Positions 49,111 through 61,737 are shown, counted from the first letter of the stretch. The stretch is DNA of 64,000 nucleotides from Shewanella atlantica (GCF_003966265.1 NZ_RXNV01000003.1:496001-560000), one strand, 5' to 3'. Translations and numbers: made by a program. The notes: generated by a model not told the origin, from the letters alone.

Positions 49111-49541
49111 TAGTCTTCACCTTCCGACTTGTCATCTGTGCTTTGCGATGTTTCTTGCTGTTCGCCATGGTGCTTTTGTTTTGCTTCATCATCGCTAATA
49201 ACACGAGAAACCAGGTTAGACATACGCATACCTTCAACCAGTGAGGCATCGTAAACAAACCTAAGTTCAGGCATGACGCGCAATTTCATGCGCCCTGCGA
49301 CTAATGAACGGATGTAACCAGCAGCAGCATCTAATGCCTCAACCTTCTCTTGAACAAGCTTTTCATCTTCTTCGAAGAAGGTAACAAAGACTTTGGCGTA
49401 ACTTAAATCACGTGATACATCAACGTCATTGACTGTAACAAACCCGATACGAGGGTCTTTTATGTCACGCTGTAGTACTTGAGCAAGCTCTTGCTGTAGC
49501 TGCTGCGCAATACGTCGGGTACGACTAAATTCTCTTGCCAT
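49110..49541 (-). CDS. rbfA: 30S ribosome-binding factor RbfA
   Basis: 143 residues. The KH-like fold includes [20 protein letters not shown] and [15 protein letters not shown]. Needed for late 30S maturation. The tail (about 120-143) is charged and variable. Stop and truB start overlap, so the pair is coupled. Confidence 0.95.
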   Translation of the reverse strand: MAREFSRTRRIAQQLQQELAQVLQRDIKDPRIGFVTVNDVDVSRDLSYAKVFVTFFEEDEKLVQEKVEALDAAAGYIRSLVAGRMKLRVMPELRFVYDASLVEGMRMSNLVSRVISDDEAKQKHHGEQQETSQSTDDKSEGED

Positions 49542-49562
49542 AATATTTTGCCATTCTGTTGT

Positions 49563-49616
49563 ATACCCAAGCCACTTAAAAATGCTTAATCCTGCATTTC
49601 GAGGCCGTGTGGGTAT
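49563..49616. repeat. imperfect palindromic element before rbfA
   Basis: Starts with ATACCCA and ends with TGGGTAT, with further partial complementarity inside (AAAATGC / GCATTT). It lies between infB's terminator and rbfA. Confidence 0.5.
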
Positions 49617-49650
49617 TAATAGGTAGTTTTCCCATGAAAGCTACCTAAAT

Positions 49651-49675
49651 AAAAAGGGCGGCTAACGCCGCCCTC
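49651..49675 (-). terminator. terminator between infB and rbfA
   Basis: GGGCGGC-GTTA-GCCGCCC followed by TTTTTATTT on the minus strand. It may be partial, since rbfA normally follows infB in one operon. Confidence 0.78.
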
Positions 49676-49683
49676 TTAACGCT

Positions 49684-52377
49684 TTACTCTTCTAAGGAGC
49701 GTGCTATTTCGATTGTTTCGAAGACCTCTATCTGATCGCCAACTCTGACATCATTATAGTTCTTCACACCGATACCACATTCCATTCCGTTACGAACATC
49801 GTTAACGTCATCTTTAAATCGACGAAGTGATTCCAGCTCACCTTCATAGATAACAACGTTTTCACGAAGTACGCGAATTGGTGCGCTGCGCTTAATAGTA
49901 CCTTCTGTAACCATACAACCAGCGATAGCCCCAATCTTAGGAGACTTAAATACATCACGAACTTCAGCAAGACCAATAATCACTTGCTTAAATTCAGGAG
50001 CAAGTAGACCGCTCATCGCGTTTCTGACTTCATCGATCAAGTTATAGATAACGCTGTAGTAGCGTAGATCTACACTTTCAGCTTCGATAACTTTACGTGC
50101 CTGTGCATCGGCACGAATGTTGAAACCGATCATGATGGCATTTGAAGCCGCAGCTAGTGAAGCGTCAGTCTCAGTCAAACCACCAACACCACGAGCGATG
50201 ATATTAACTTTAACTTCTTCAGTTGAAAGCTTGTTCAATGAATCTGCAATCGCTTCGAGTGAACCTTGTACATCAGCCTTAAGGATGATGTTTAGCTCCT
50301 GAACTTCACCTTCAACCATGTTAGCAAACATGTTTTCAAGCTTAGACTTCTGCTGACGTGCAAGCTTAACATCACGGAACTTGCCTTGACGATAGAGTGC
50401 AACTTCACGTGCTTTACGCTCATCACGTACAACAGTCGCTTCATCACCTGCAGACGGTACACCTGAAAGACCTAAAATCTCTACAGGAATTGATGGGCCG
50501 GCTTCTTTGATAGCTCTGCCATTTTCATCGCGCATAGCACGAACTTTACCGTATTCCAGACCACAAAGAACGATATCGCCTTGCTTAAGTGTACCTTCCT
50601 GAACCAATACAGTTGCAACCGGACCACGGCCCTTATCCAACTTAGACTCAACAACCACACCAGCAGCCATACCTTCCTTGATAGCTTTAAGCTCGAGTAC
50701 TTCAGCTTCAAGAAGAATACCTTCAAGCAGCTCATCAATACCTTCACCGCTCTTCGCTGAAACGTGAACAAACATGTTGTTTCCGCCCCAATCTTCAGAC
50801 ATGACACCGTGCTGTGAAAGCTCACTCTTCACACGCTCAGGATCGGCTTCCGGCTTATCAATCTTGTTCACTGCAACAATCAGAGGTACGCCACCCGCTT
50901 TCGCGTGTTGAATAGCTTCAATTGTCTGTGGCATAACACCATCATCGGCTGCAACAACCAAGATAACGATATCAGTTGCCTGTGCACCACGAGCACGCAT
51001 GGCTGTAAATGCCGCGTGACCAGGCGTATCGAGGAAAGTGATCATGCCATTGTCAGTTTCAACGTGGTATGCACCGATATGTTGGGTAATACCACCGGCT
51101 TCGCCAGAAGCTACCTTTGCACGACGGATATGATCGAGCAGCGATGTCTTACCGTGGTCAACGTGACCCATGATAGTCACTACCGGAGCGCGTGATTCGG
51201 CTTGAATATTACCATCACGGTCCGAAAGCACTTGATGCTCTAGTTCGTTTTCACGAGTCAGAACAACTTTATGTCCCATCTCTTCAGCAACAAGTTGAGC
51301 AGTCTCTTGATCAAGCACCTGGTTAATAGTAACCATAGAGCCCATCTTCATCATCTGCTTAATGATTTCTGTCGCCTTGATTGACATCTTAGATGCCAGT
51401 TCAGAAACTGAAACAGTTTCACCAATGCTGACATCGGTTTTAACTGCGGCAACAGGCTTAGTGAATGCATGGTCCATAGACTCAGGTGCTACACTACGGT
51501 TGTTGCGGGCATTACGTCCACCGCGAGCATTGCGGTTATCACGACGGTTATCTTTGCCGCCACGACGCTTGCCTTTACCAGTGTTTGCAGGTGTTGCTGC
51601 AGCTGGGGGAGGAGTAGCCTTACGAGGACGACGACCACGCTTCTCAGCATTAGCATCGGCAGTATCTTCTGCTGCACGCGCCTCAGTAGAAGTCGTTACG
51701 TGGTGGTCACCACTCTTCTCTGATTCTTTACGTTGCTTCTCTTCTTCAGCCCAACGAGCAGAGTTTTCTTCAGCAAGTTTTCTCGCTACTTCTGCTGCCG
51801 CTTTAGCCTCTTCATCAGCTTTAGCTTTAGCAGCTAAATCTTTTGCTGCTTGAAGCTGATCGGCTTCATCTTGCGCCGCTTTCTCTTCGGCGGTAGTCGC
51901 TACAGGCTTAGCTTTAGCTGCTGCGCTGGCTTTAGCCTTCTCTTTCGCTTCCGCATCGGCTGTAGCCTTAGCTTCTGCTTTCGCTTTCGCTTCTGCATCG
52001 GCTTTAGCTTTTGCAGCCGCTTCTTCAGCCGCTTTAGCTTCTGCTTCCACTTTCGCAGCCGCTGCTGCTTCTGCTTCAGCCGCAGGATCACGCTTAACGA
52101 AAGTACGCTTCTTACGAACTTCAACTTTTACGTCTTTTGAAGCACTACCTGAACCTACGCTCAACGTAGACACTGATTTGCGCTGCAGTGTCATTTTAGT
52201 TGGAGCCGATTCGCCACCATGCTGCTTCTTCAAAAAGTCCAGCAACTGCTGTTTTTCTGACTCGGAAACCGTGTCAGCTTTAGATTTCTTAATACCGGCC
52301 TCGGAAAACTGCTCAACTAATCTGTCTGCACTTTTTCCTACTTCGCTGGCCAGCTTTTCTACTGTTGTATCTGCCAT
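49684..52377 (-). CDS. infB: translation initiation factor IF-2
   Basis: 897 residues from the ATG at 52377 ([20 protein letters not shown]), AGGGG nine bases upstream; the longer frame overlaps nusA. N-terminal IF2_N domain, then a long Ala/Glu/Lys-rich helix (about 95-240), then the G domain with [21 protein letters not shown] and NKID. The C-terminal C1/C2 domains bind fMet-tRNA. Internal starts, as in E. coli, are possible. Confidence 0.97.
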   Translation of the reverse strand: MADTTVEKLASEVGKSADRLVEQFSEAGIKKSKADTVSESEKQQLLDFLKKQHGGESAPTKMTLQRKSVSTLSVGSGSASKDVKVEVRKKRTFVKRDPAAEAEAAAAAKVEAEAKAAEEAAAKAKADAEAKAKAEAKATADAEAKEKAKASAAAKAKPVATTAEEKAAQDEADQLQAAKDLAAKAKADEEAKAAAEVARKLAEENSARWAEEEKQRKESEKSGDHHVTTSTEARAAEDTADANAEKRGRRPRKATPPPAAATPANTGKGKRRGGKDNRRDNRNARGGRNARNNRSVAPESMDHAFTKPVAAVKTDVSIGETVSVSELASKMSIKATEIIKQMMKMGSMVTINQVLDQETAQLVAEEMGHKVVLTRENELEHQVLSDRDGNIQAESRAPVVTIMGHVDHGKTSLLDHIRRAKVASGEAGGITQHIGAYHVETDNGMITFLDTPGHAAFTAMRARGAQATDIVILVVAADDGVMPQTIEAIQHAKAGGVPLIVAVNKIDKPEADPERVKSELSQHGVMSEDWGGNNMFVHVSAKSGEGIDELLEGILLEAEVLELKAIKEGMAAGVVVESKLDKGRGPVATVLVQEGTLKQGDIVLCGLEYGKVRAMRDENGRAIKEAGPSIPVEILGLSGVPSAGDEATVVRDERKAREVALYRQGKFRDVKLARQQKSKLENMFANMVEGEVQELNIILKADVQGSLEAIADSLNKLSTEEVKVNIIARGVGGLTETDASLAAASNAIMIGFNIRADAQARKVIEAESVDLRYYSVIYNLIDEVRNAMSGLLAPEFKQVIIGLAEVRDVFKSPKIGAIAGCMVTEGTIKRSAPIRVLRENVVIYEGELESLRRFKDDVNDVRNGMECGIGVKNYNDVRVGDQIEVFETIEIARSLEE

Positions 52378-52403
52378 CTGTAAAATCCCCTCTGTTGAGC
52401 GAG

Positions 52404-53903
52404 TTATTCTTCGTCGCCAAACCAACAGATATTACGGGCTGCCATGATGAGCTCACCAGCCTTTTCTTCTGTCAATTCTTCAATGTCGATCAAGTCATCA
52501 ATGCCTTGTTCGGCTAAATCTTCTAGTGTAATAACGCCTTTACTCGCGAATACAAACGCTAGATGTCTCTCTAGACCTTCGAGTGCAAGTAGGTCCTCAC
52601 TTGGCTCGGCACCATCAAGAGCTTCTTCTGAAGCAAGTGCGCGAGTAGAGATCGCAGCTTTTGCGCGCTCTCTTAAGGTTTCAACAATATCTTCATCGAA
52701 ACCATCAATGTCCATAAGTTCAGATGCTGGCACGTAAGCAACCTCTTCCAGCGAGGTAAAGCCTTCATCAGCAAGCACTTGTGCGAAATCTTCATCAACT
52801 TCTAAAGAAGATACGAACAAATTCACGACTTTAGCACTTTCAGCTTGATGCTTAGCCTGCATATCGGCAACCGTCATCACGTTGAGTTCCCAACCAGAAA
52901 GTTGAGTCGCTAAACGAACGTTCTGACCATTGCGACCAATTGCCTGAGCTAAGCTATCGGCTTCAACGGCGATATCCATAGAATGGTTATCTTCATCAAC
53001 GATGATAGAAGCAACATCAGCTGGAGCCATTGCATTGATCACATACTGGGCTGGGTTATCATCCCAAAGCACGATATCGACGCGCTCACCATTAAGTTCA
53101 TTTGAAACGGCTTGGACACGAGCACCGCGCATACCAACACAGGCACCGATAGGATCGATACGACGGTCATTGGATTTCACGGCAATCTTTGCACGAGAAC
53201 CTGGATCACGAGCAGCGCCCATGATTTCGATCATCTCGTCTTGAATTTCTGGTACTTCTACACGGAACAGCTCAATCAGCATGTCAGGCTTAGTACGTGT
53301 CAGGAACAGTTGAGCGCCACGAGCTTCCGGGCGTACGGCAAATAGTAATGCACGAACGCGGTCACCTGGACGGAAGCTTTCACGAGAGATCAGATCTTCT
53401 TTAAACAACACTGCATCCGCATTGCTGCCCAAATCGACCACGACACTTTCGCGGTTACTCTTCTTAACAACACCAGTGATTAACTCACCTTCTTTGTCTT
53501 TAAACTGATCGACTATTTGAGCTCGTTCGGCTTCACGTACTTTCTGTACGATCACTTGTTTCGCAGTTTGAGTCGTAATACGGTCGAATACCACTGATTC
53601 GATATCGTCTTCGATATACTCGCCAAGCTGGATTTCTGGGTCTTCAAATTGAGCAGCTTCCAGTGTGATTTCACTGAAAGGGTTCTCTAAAGGCTCACCC
53701 GTGTCTTCAACAACCATCCAACGACGGAAAGTATCGTAAGCACCAGTCTTACGATCGATCTCGACACGAACTTCGATGTCGCCTTCATATTTTTTCTTAG
53801 TTGCTGTAGCTAAGGCTATTTCCAGCGCTTCGAAAATCTTCTCGCGAGGAACACCCTTCTCATTTGAAACCGCCTCAGCGACTAGCAGAATCTCTTTATT
53901 CAT
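52404..53903 (-). CDS. nusA: transcription termination/antitermination factor NusA
   Basis: 499 residues. N-terminal RNAP-binding domain, S1 ([20 protein letters not shown]), two KH domains ([33 protein letters not shown]), and two acidic repeats at the C-terminus (about 355-495) as in gammaproteobacteria. In the rimP-nusA-infB operon. Confidence 0.97.
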   Translation of the reverse strand: MNKEILLVAEAVSNEKGVPREKIFEALEIALATATKKKYEGDIEVRVEIDRKTGAYDTFRRWMVVEDTGEPLENPFSEITLEAAQFEDPEIQLGEYIEDDIESVVFDRITTQTAKQVIVQKVREAERAQIVDQFKDKEGELITGVVKKSNRESVVVDLGSNADAVLFKEDLISRESFRPGDRVRALLFAVRPEARGAQLFLTRTKPDMLIELFRVEVPEIQDEMIEIMGAARDPGSRAKIAVKSNDRRIDPIGACVGMRGARVQAVSNELNGERVDIVLWDDNPAQYVINAMAPADVASIIVDEDNHSMDIAVEADSLAQAIGRNGQNVRLATQLSGWELNVMTVADMQAKHQAESAKVVNLFVSSLEVDEDFAQVLADEGFTSLEEVAYVPASELMDIDGFDEDIVETLRERAKAAISTRALASEEALDGAEPSEDLLALEGLERHLAFVFASKGVITLEDLAEQGIDDLIDIEELTEEKAGELIMAARNICWFGDEE

Positions 53904-53931
53904 CCTCTTGCCTCGTTGATTCTTGAATCCA

Positions 53932-54387
53932 TCAAAACTTAGCGATTAGGTTGCCTTTACGGATATTATCCAAAGCAATAATCAGTTCGTTACCATCGAC
54001 AGTCAATGTGAGCATCTGCCCCTCAATGCCTGTAACGGTCCCCTTTAAATTACGACTACCCGCAACAGGCATAGTCAGTTGAATCTTTACAGTCTCATCG
54101 ATGTAAGCAGCGTATTGCTCAGCCTTAAATAGCGGCCTATCTACACCGGGAGAAGAAACTTCTAATGTGTATTCGGTTGAAATGGGATCCTCAACGTCGA
54201 GCACAGCACTGACCTGACGACTGGTTTCGGCACAATCTTCGATGAAGATGCCTTTTTCATTGTCGATATACACCCTTAATGTTGAGTGTTTACCAGCCTG
54301 AATATATTCCAAGCCCCACAGCGTGTGGCCAAGTGCTTCAACTGGAGATTTAAGCATCTCTTCCAGTCTGTTTTCTATAGTAGCCAA
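53932..54387 (-). CDS. rimP: ribosome maturation factor RimP
   Basis: 151 residues. [20 protein letters not shown] and [18 protein letters not shown] are diagnostic. First protein gene of the nusA operon, 28 bases before nusA. Confidence 0.96.
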   Translation of the reverse strand: MATIENRLEEMLKSPVEALGHTLWGLEYIQAGKHSTLRVYIDNEKGIFIEDCAETSRQVSAVLDVEDPISTEYTLEVSSPGVDRPLFKAEQYAAYIDETVKIQLTMPVAGSRNLKGTVTGIEGQMLTLTVDGNELIIALDNIRKGNLIAKF

Positions 54388-54471
54388 GGTTACCCCCCGA
54401 AAAACAAAAAAGGGCTTAATAGCCCCAGTACAACGCCGTAAAAAACGACATTTTATAAGTTCCAGATAACA

Positions 54472-54493
54472 AAAAACCCCGTAATAACGAGGT
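54472..54493 (-). terminator. terminator or attenuator between tRNA-fMet and rimP
   Basis: ACCTCGT-TATT-ACGGGGT followed by TTTTTT on the minus strand; one G-U pair. Confidence 0.65.
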
Positions 54494-54550
54494 CGTTGAG
54501 TTTAGAACCTGTAAACAATAAGAGACTATTATAGCCTGTTACTGAGAAGC

Positions 54551-54627
<77 letters not shown>

Positions 54628-54730
54628 TCAACTGGTGCAAGTATATTGAGAATTCACTCTACTTGCAATAATAAAGCAAAACTGAAATTTGCTTTATTAT
54701 CTTTGATTTCTAAATAAGAAACCAAAAATT

Positions 54731-54817
54731 TGGTGCGGATGGGGGGACTTGAACCCCCACGAGCTTGCGCTCACCAGCCCCTCAAGCTGGCGTGTCTACC
54801 AATTCCACCACATCCGC
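54731..54817 (-). tRNA. tRNA-Leu (GAG)
   Basis: 87 bases with long variable arm and encoded CCA. Anticodon loop TTGAGGG gives GAG, reading CUC/CUU. Same place as leuU in E. coli. Confidence 0.96.
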
Positions 54818-54930
54818 ATGTGACTTTTACACTTTATTATCAGGTCTTTCTAGTGACATTGAGGTGGTCACAACCTTAATAAAAGGAACTAACTAATTAA
54901 TTAGCCCCGGCCAATTCCTGAGAATTTGGC

Positions 54931-55278
54931 TTAGTCTGGAATTTTCTCTTCCGACTTTTCGCTCTCTTGCTGAACTTGCTCTGTTACCTGTTCGGTAACC
55001 TGAGCAGCTTCTGAGCTCAAATCATTCCATGCATCTTCAGACTTAGTATGGTTTGCACTCAGGTTGCCAATAATCAGGCTAAGAGCAAAAAAACCAATCG
55101 CTAAAACTGCAGTTGAACGGGTCAGGAAGTTACCAGCACCTGATGAACCGAACAGAGTGGCTGATGCACCGGCGCCAAAAGAGGCTCCCATGTCAGCACC
55201 TTTACCTTGCTGGAGTAAAATCAGTCCTACTAGACCAATTGCAACCACCAAGTAAACAACCATCAATACTTCGTACAT
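54931..55278 (-). CDS. secG: Sec translocase subunit SecG
   Basis: 115 residues. Two helices (VLMVVYLVVAIGLVGLILLQ and STAVLAIGFFALSLIIGNL), with the motif QQGKGADMGASFGAGAS between them. The Glu/Gln-rich tail is typical. Upstream of the tRNA-Leu as in E. coli. Confidence 0.95.
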   Translation of the reverse strand: MYEVLMVVYLVVAIGLVGLILLQQGKGADMGASFGAGASATLFGSSGAGNFLTRSTAVLAIGFFALSLIIGNLSANHTKSEDAWNDLSSEAAQVTEQVTEQVQQESEKSEEKIPD

Positions 55279-55282
55279 ATTA

Positions 55283-56065
55283 TTATGCGCTCATCGCTAT
55301 GGAACATAAACTTAGAAACTCGGTAGAGTTTAAGCTCACACCGCCAATCAAACCACCATCGACATCAGGTTGCGCAAATAGATCTGCTGCATTACTCGGT
55401 GTTACGCTACCACCGTACAAAATCCTGATATTTTCTCCAATATATGGAGATACTTCAGAGAGGCGTTTGCGTATAAACGCATGAACTTCCTGTGCCTGCT
55501 CTGGCGTAGCACTCTTACCTGTTCCCACTGCCCATAAAGGCTCGTAGGCGATAATCGCGTTATCAAAAGCCATGGTGCCATTTTTCTCAATGACGACATC
55601 TAACTCTTCGGCGATAACTTCAAAAGTTCTTCTCGCTTCTCTAGCCGGACCAGACTCACCAACACAAAGTATCGGGGTCAAACCATGTTTTTGTGCTGCT
55701 GCAAACTTCTCAGCAACGATATCACTCGTCTCTCCGTACATACGGCGACGTTCGGAGTGTCCGATAATAACATATCGACATCCTGAATCCTTTAACATCT
55801 GCCCTGACACTTCACCAGTATAAGCACCGAAGTCATGTTGACTTAGGTTTTGTGCGCCCATTCTGACTAGACAACCGTTTAAGGCGTCTTTATTAGCGTC
55901 TAACTGCTGACGTACACTTTCTAGATATATGCTAGGCGGACATAAGACCACTTCCGCTGAATCATTTTGAAGCTTAGTAGCGAATTTATTGAATAGCTCT
56001 TGTGCTAATTGTGCACTGCCATTCATTTTCCAGTTACCAGCGACCATTGGACGTCTGAGTGCCAT
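55283..56065 (-). CDS. tpiA: triose-phosphate isomerase
   Basis: 260 residues from the ATG at 56065 (AGGAG eight bases upstream). Active-site Lys13 (GNWKMNG), His (IIGHSERR) and Glu (AYEPLWAVGTG). Interconverts dihydroxyacetone phosphate and glyceraldehyde 3-phosphate. It lies between glmM and secG, unlike in E. coli but known in Shewanella. Confidence 0.97.
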   Translation of the reverse strand: MALRRPMVAGNWKMNGSAQLAQELFNKFATKLQNDSAEVVLCPPSIYLESVRQQLDANKDALNGCLVRMGAQNLSQHDFGAYTGEVSGQMLKDSGCRYVIIGHSERRRMYGETSDIVAEKFAAAQKHGLTPILCVGESGPAREARRTFEVIAEELDVVIEKNGTMAFDNAIIAYEPLWAVGTGKSATPEQAQEVHAFIRKRLSEVSPYIGENIRILYGGSVTPSNAADLFAQPDVDGGLIGGVSLNSTEFLSLCSIAMSA

Positions 56066-56273
56066 CTCTGTCTCCTCTGAAAGCGGCGAGAATAATAGCG
56101 AACCACTCATGAAGTTACAATAGCAAAAGTGGTAATATTTTGATTCTCTGGTCGGAACGATGTTTTTTTACGCGCTACGACCCATTTATTAATCAAGTGT
56201 GATTCAAAAACAGGCTAAACATGGAAAAACTGAATATGTTTAGCCTTAACAATCACATGTTGCCTTATGTGAA

Positions 56274-57605
56274 TTAAACTAAGTTTCTTACCGCATCGGC
56301 AATATAATTAGCATGCTTTATCACATCGGCTTCGATATCGCCCTCTACCATCACCCGAATCAAGGGCTCGGTTCCCGACTTACGCAGCAATACCCGTCCA
56401 CGTTCCCCCAGTAGAGCTTCAACTTCACTCTTTGCTGACAGGACTTGTTCTGACTCGAGGGGGTTGTGTGTCCCTTCGAACCGAACATTGACCAGTACCT
56501 GAGGTAACATCTTAATCTTCTCGGTCAACTCCTCTAACGTTGCGTTACGTCGACGCATCGCAGCTAATACCAGAATCCCGGCAACGATGCCATCGCCGGT
56601 GGTACCATGATCAAGATTCAAGATATGACCCGAGTTCTCACCGCCTATACGCCAGCCCTTCTCCTTCATCATGGTCATCACATAACGATCGCCCACATTA
56701 GAGCGGGCAAACGGAATATCCAGCTCCTGTAGAGCAAGGTCCAGACCTAAGTTTGACATCAGTGTTCCAACCACACCGCCGCGCAACACACCTCGCGACT
56801 GAGCGTCACAAGCCAGAATATAGAGAATTTCATCACCATCGATAACCTTACCATGGCGGTTAACCATCATGATTCGATCGCCGTCACCGTCCAGCGCGAT
56901 ACCCAGATCGGCACCTTCGGCTATAACCGTTTCGCGGATTTTGCCCATAGAAGTGGCGCCCACTTCATGGTTGATATTCAGCCCATCGGGTTTATCACCT
57001 ATGGCAATAACCTCAGCGCCCAATTCCCTAAATACGCTAGGAGCGATGTGATAGGTTGCACCGTGGGCACAATCAACAACAATCTTCAAACCATGTAGAG
57101 TATGCTCGGCAGGGAAATTTCCCTTACAGTATTCGATATAGCGTCCAGGTGCATCATCTATACGGGATACCTTCCCCAACAAGTGCGACTCGACACAGGT
57201 CAGGGGCTTATCGAGTTCACGTTCGATCTCGAGCTCAACCTCATCATCGAGCTTACTACCGTCATTTGAGAAAAACTTAATACCGTTATCATAGTAAGGG
57301 TTATGTGATGCACTGATCACCACTCCAGCCTCGGCTCTGAAAGTACGCGTTAAGTAGGCAACCGCAGGTGTGGGCATCGGCCCCATCAACATCACGTTAA
57401 GTCCGGCAGCCGATAAACCGGCTTCCATCGCAGACTCGAAAAGATAACCTGAAATTCGAGTATCTTTACCGATAATAACCTTCTTAGTACCGGATCTGGA
57501 TAAAACTCGTCCTGCAGCCCATCCAAGTTTTAGCGCCAATTCCGGCGTCATTTTACCCGCACCGACCTTACCTCGAATGCCGTCAGTTCCAAAAAATTTT
57601 CTCAC
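56274..57605 (-). CDS. glmM: phosphoglucosamine mutase
   Basis: 443 residues. Catalytic Ser100 in [17 protein letters not shown]; metal loop DGDGDR; sugar-binding GGENSGH; phosphate-binding [12 protein letters not shown]. Converts glucosamine 6- to 1-phosphate for cell-wall precursor synthesis. Confidence 0.97.
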   Translation of the reverse strand: MRKFFGTDGIRGKVGAGKMTPELALKLGWAAGRVLSRSGTKKVIIGKDTRISGYLFESAMEAGLSAAGLNVMLMGPMPTPAVAYLTRTFRAEAGVVISASHNPYYDNGIKFFSNDGSKLDDEVELEIERELDKPLTCVESHLLGKVSRIDDAPGRYIEYCKGNFPAEHTLHGLKIVVDCAHGATYHIAPSVFRELGAEVIAIGDKPDGLNINHEVGATSMGKIRETVIAEGADLGIALDGDGDRIMMVNRHGKVIDGDEILYILACDAQSRGVLRGGVVGTLMSNLGLDLALQELDIPFARSNVGDRYVMTMMKEKGWRIGGENSGHILNLDHGTTGDGIVAGILVLAAMRRRNATLEELTEKIKMLPQVLVNVRFEGTHNPLESEQVLSAKSEVEALLGERGRVLLRKSGTEPLIRVMVEGDIEADVIKHANYIADAVRNLV

Positions 57606-57776
57606 GTAGATAACCCCATCAAGTATTCCGGCCTCAAAGCTGGATCCGGAATATGAAAATATTAATATCTCTTACTCTACCGCTTCATTCATAACTGAAG
57701 CTGAATAATATTTTTTCAATCTTTATTGCCCACACCACGTTCGCGTAGGTAAACAGTTAGTGGTACAAATCAACTA

Positions 57777-58616
57777 TCACAGCTGACCGAAATGATGTGT
57801 CGCATCCAGTACCTTCAACACATCGACCGTCTCGGCGACATCATGTACCCTGATAATATCTGCACCACGTTGAGCCGAGAGCATAGCACCCGCTAAACTT
57901 CCGGCAAGCCGCTGAGGTACATCACGGCTAAGCAGATTCCCCATCATACTCTTACGGGATAGACCGGCAAGTATTGGTGTACCTAATGACTTGAACTCCT
58001 CGAGCCTGTTGAGCAACTCATAATTATGAGCTAAAGATTTCCCGAAACCAAACCCCGGGTCAATAAGCAGGTGCTCTCGCTTTAACCCCGCATCACAACA
58101 GGCCTGAATACGCTGCTTGAAAAACTGCTTTATTTCATCCACAACATCACTATATTCGGGAGCATCCTGCATACTTCTGGGTTGCCCTTGCATATGCATC
58201 AAACAGACAGGGACTTGTAACCTTGTCGCCATCTCTAACGCTCCAGGTTCTTGCAGAGCGCGTACATCGTTGATGAGATGTGCGCCCGCTTCTACAGCCT
58301 GTTTCATTACCTCAGCTTTGCTGGTGTCGATAGATATCCAGACATCATGATGCCGGGCAATATACTCAACCAGAGGGATCACTCTACTAAGTTCTTCGCA
58401 TAAGTTGACATCGGCGGCGCCAGGTCTTGTCGACTCACCACCTATATCTATGATGCTCGCACCTTGTTCGACCATCTCATCGGCATGTTTGCATGCTAGT
58501 TCGAAACTTGAATATTCACCACCATCGGAAAACGAATCGGGGGTGACATTGAGGATCCCCATTACAACAGGCTTTTTCAAAGAGAGGCTCTTTTCACCAT
58601 AGCTAATTTGAGACAC
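57777..58616 (-). CDS. folP: dihydropteroate synthase
   Basis: 279 residues. Signatures MGILNVTPDSFSDGGEY, GASIIDIGGESTRPGA, LLIDPGFGFGKS and the sulfonamide-site region LAGLSRKSMMG. Folate synthesis. Between glmM and ftsH, as in E. coli. Confidence 0.97.
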   Translation of the reverse strand: MSQISYGEKSLSLKKPVVMGILNVTPDSFSDGGEYSSFELACKHADEMVEQGASIIDIGGESTRPGAADVNLCEELSRVIPLVEYIARHHDVWISIDTSKAEVMKQAVEAGAHLINDVRALQEPGALEMATRLQVPVCLMHMQGQPRSMQDAPEYSDVVDEIKQFFKQRIQACCDAGLKREHLLIDPGFGFGKSLAHNYELLNRLEEFKSLGTPILAGLSRKSMMGNLLSRDVPQRLAGSLAGAMLSAQRGADIIRVHDVAETVDVLKVLDATHHFGQL

Positions 58617-58646
58617 ACATACTCCAAGTTGTTAAATCCCGGAAAC

Positions 58647-58673
58647 AAGAAAACCCCATGACGGGGTTTTCTT
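58647..58673 (-). terminator. terminator of ftsH
   Basis: AAGAAAACCCC-loop-GGGGTTTTCTT, just after ftsH. Confidence 0.85.
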
Positions 58674-58691
58674 TATTCAGCTAACGATTAA

Positions 58692-60662
58692 TTATTTAGC
58701 CGTTGATTCATCAATATCTTTTACATCGGGAGCTGCGCACTGCTCTGACTCAGGTTTAACTTCATCTTCAGATGAATCCTTCTTATCAGTTGCAGCAGGC
58801 TTTCCACCAGTATCATCATTGCTTGAGCCGTTATCATCCATGTTCCAATCTGCTGGTGCACTAACCTCTCGGCGTCCCATAAGATCGTCGATCATAGTTG
58901 AATCTATGGTTTCATACTTCATCAACGCATCTTTCATCGCATGAAGAATATCCATATTGTCGTTAAGGAAGCTCTGTGCACGCTCATAGTTAGTATCGAT
59001 AAGCGTTTTGACTTCCGCATCTATGATGCTGGCAGTTTCATCAGACATATGCTGAGTCTTACCCATGCTACGACCCAGGAATACTTCATTTTCATCTTCG
59101 GCATAAAGTACCGGACCGAGTTTCTCAGAGAAGCCCCACTGAGTAACCATATTACGGGCAATAGAGGTCGCATACTTAATATCCTGAGACGCACCTGTAG
59201 AGACTCTTTCGCTACCATAGATGATCTCTTCAGCCAAACGGCCACCATAAGCTACCGAAATTTGACTCTCTAACTTACGTCGGCTCTGACTTATTGCGTC
59301 GGCTTCTGGCAAGAAGAAGGTCACACCTAAGGCGCGTCCGCGTGGAATAATCGTCACCTTGTGTACAGGATCATGCTCAGGAACGAGGCAGCCAACAATG
59401 GCATGGCCCGCTTCATGATAAGCAGTCATCTCTTTATCTTCTTCAGACATCACCATAGTGCGGCGCTCTGCACCCATCATGATTTTATCTTTCGCGCTCT
59501 CAAACTCTTCCATACCAACAATACGACGGCTACCACGTGCTGCAAACAGTGCGGCTTCGTTCACCAGGTTAGCCAGATCGGCACCAGAGAAGCCTGGCGT
59601 ACCACGAGCAATAACACTCGCTTTAACATCATCGGCAAGAGGTACTTTACGCATATGAACTTTCAGGATCTGCTCACGACCGCGAACATCGGGAAGACCG
59701 ACGACCACTTGACGGTCGAAACGACCTGGACGAAGCAGTGCAGCATCCAGTACATCCGGACGGTTAGTCGCAGCAATAACGATGACGCCTTCATTACCTT
59801 CGAAACCATCCATCTCAACCAATAACTGGTTCAATGTCTGTTCACGCTCATCGTGACCACCACCGACACCCGCACCACGCTGGCGACCCACGGCATCGAT
59901 CTCATCGATAAAGATAATACATGGAGCTGACTTTTTAGCTTGCTCAAACATGTCACGTACACGAGAGGCACCGACACCAACAAACATCTCTACAAAGTCA
60001 GAACCTGAAATGGTAAAAAATGGCACCTTAGCTTCACCGGCAATGGCTTTAGCCAGCAAGGTTTTACCCGTACCAGGAGGACCAACCAAAAGCACACCAG
60101 TAGGAATTCGACCACCCAACTTTTGGAATTTAGTCGGCTCTTTCAGGTAATCAACCAGCTCTTTAACGTCTTCCTTAGCTTCGTCACAACCGGCAACGTC
60201 AGTGAAAGTCGTTTTAATCTGATCTTCACTCATTAACTTGGCTTTACTCTTACCAAAAGACATGGCGCCTTTTCCACCACCGCCCTGCATCTGACGCATG
60301 AAGAATATCCATACACCAATAAGCAGTAGCATAGGGAACCAGGAGATAAAGATCTGAGTTAAGAACCCTGACTCTTCTGCTTCCTGCCCCTTCATTGTTA
60401 TGCCTTTACGATCGAGATCATTAATCAGATCTTTATCTTCCATAGGCATGATAGTGGTGAACTTCTCTCCGGTACGTTTAGTCCCTTCGATCGTACGTTG
60501 GTCGCTTTTTATTTCGACAGCATTAATCTGCCCACTACGAACATCATCTAAAAAAGCGGAATAATCCATCTTCAACGCTGTGGATGAAGAGGGGGAGTAA
60601 CCCTGAAACACAGACATCAACACTACAGCGATGACTACCCAGAGAATTAAATTTTTTGCCAT
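58692..60662 (-). CDS. ftsH: ATP-dependent membrane protease FtsH
   Basis: 656 residues. Two N-terminal helices ([17 protein letters not shown] and [12 protein letters not shown]), AAA domain with GPPGTGKT and the second region of homology, then zinc site HEAGH. Acidic tail. I use the ATG at 60662 rather than the TTG at 60671. Degrades LpxC and misfolded membrane proteins. Confidence 0.97.
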   Translation of the reverse strand: MAKNLILWVVIAVVLMSVFQGYSPSSSTALKMDYSAFLDDVRSGQINAVEIKSDQRTIEGTKRTGEKFTTIMPMEDKDLINDLDRKGITMKGQEAEESGFLTQIFISWFPMLLLIGVWIFFMRQMQGGGGKGAMSFGKSKAKLMSEDQIKTTFTDVAGCDEAKEDVKELVDYLKEPTKFQKLGGRIPTGVLLVGPPGTGKTLLAKAIAGEAKVPFFTISGSDFVEMFVGVGASRVRDMFEQAKKSAPCIIFIDEIDAVGRQRGAGVGGGHDEREQTLNQLLVEMDGFEGNEGVIVIAATNRPDVLDAALLRPGRFDRQVVVGLPDVRGREQILKVHMRKVPLADDVKASVIARGTPGFSGADLANLVNEAALFAARGSRRIVGMEEFESAKDKIMMGAERRTMVMSEEDKEMTAYHEAGHAIVGCLVPEHDPVHKVTIIPRGRALGVTFFLPEADAISQSRRKLESQISVAYGGRLAEEIIYGSERVSTGASQDIKYATSIARNMVTQWGFSEKLGPVLYAEDENEVFLGRSMGKTQHMSDETASIIDAEVKTLIDTNYERAQSFLNDNMDILHAMKDALMKYETIDSTMIDDLMGRREVSAPADWNMDDNGSSNDDTGGKPAATDKKDSSEDEVKPESEQCAAPDVKDIDESTAK

Positions 60663-60716
60663 ATCACTCAAAATTACTAGACCTCATACAGTCTTGCGAT
60701 TACTGACGTCAGGGTA

Positions 60717-61346
60717 CTACAACTTATACCCTGTCGCCACAAGATAGACTTCGCGCGAACGAGGTCGCGAAGAGTCTGGCTTACGTGTTTTGACGGTTTT
60801 AAACGCCTCTCTAACTGACTTCATGTACTCTTCAAAGCCCTCCCCCTGAAAGACTTTTACAGCAAAGCAACCGTTAGGTGCCAAAACTTGATGACACATA
60901 TCTAATGCTAATTCGACTAAATACATAGCACGAGGCTGATCGACCCCGCCTGAACCACTCATATTAGGTGCCATATCAGATAAGACAACATCGACTTTGG
61001 CATCACCCACTCGGGAAAGCAAAGCATCGAGTACCTTTTCCTCTCTAAAATCACCCTGAAGAAAGTCTACGCCAACAATTGGATCCATGGGCAAGATATC
61101 ACAAGCGATAACTTTACCATTGTCTCCAGCTAGTTTAACTGCAACTTGCGACCAACCACCAGGGGCAGCTCCTAAATCGACCACAGTCATCCCAGGTCGA
61201 ATTAACTTATCTTTCTCCTGAATTTCTTCAATTTTAAACGCGGCTCGCGAACGAAACCCTCGTTTTTGAGCTAATTTGACATAGTGATCATCAAAATGTT
61301 CCTGCATCCAACGGGAGGAACTCGCTGTTCGTTTTTTACCTGACAT
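60717..61346 (-). CDS. rlmE: 23S rRNA 2'-O-ribose methyltransferase (U2552)
   Basis: 209 residues, RrmJ/FtsJ family. SAM motif [16 protein letters not shown]; catalytic K-D-K-E set with Asp in [12 protein letters not shown] and Lys in [10 protein letters not shown]. Upstream of ftsH, as in E. coli. Confidence 0.96.
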   Translation of the reverse strand: MSGKKRTASSSRWMQEHFDDHYVKLAQKRGFRSRAAFKIEEIQEKDKLIRPGMTVVDLGAAPGGWSQVAVKLAGDNGKVIACDILPMDPIVGVDFLQGDFREEKVLDALLSRVGDAKVDVVLSDMAPNMSGSGGVDQPRAMYLVELALDMCHQVLAPNGCFAVKVFQGEGFEEYMKSVREAFKTVKTRKPDSSRPRSREVYLVATGYKL

Positions 61347-61437
61347 TCAAAATCCGCAACAAATGAGAGTTACATAAAGACTATATAAGGGTAGAATAGC
61401 GTCTTTTCAACAGTAACTCAGCATAAAGTTGGTAGAA

Positions 61438-61737
61438 ATGAACTTAACAACCAAACAAAAACAGCACTTAAAAGGCTTAGCGCACAATTTAAAGCCAGTA
61501 GTGATGCTTGGTTCCAATGGTCTGACTGAAGGTGTACTGGCGGAAATTGATAATGCACTCACTCATCACGAGTTGATCAAAGTGAAAGTAGCTTCTGGTG
61601 ACAGAGAGCTAAAAAATGCAATCGTTGATGCCATTCTTCGTGAAACTCAAGCTGTAAAAATACAGCTTATCGGTCACGTGTTAGTACTATTTCGTCAATC
61701 AGAAGAGATGAAAATTGCTATTCCAAAAGCAAAGTAA
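61438..61737 (+). CDS. yhbY: ribosome-associated YhbY-family RNA-binding protein
   Basis: 99 residues from the ATG at 61438 (an upstream TTG would add three). CRM domain: KQHLKGLAHNLKPVVMLG with the GxxG-like loop SNGLTEG and VKVASGDREL. Binds pre-50S RNA. Divergent from rlmE as in E. coli. Confidence 0.92.
   Translation: MNLTTKQKQHLKGLAHNLKPVVMLGSNGLTEGVLAEIDNALTHHELIKVKVASGDRELKNAIVDAILRETQAVKIQLIGHVLVLFRQSEEMKIAIPKAK

Noticed and set aside
51362..51853. Plus-strand 163-residue frame opposite infB
   Set aside because: Mirror of the low-complexity Ala/Glu/Lys region of IF-2; no start signal and no family.
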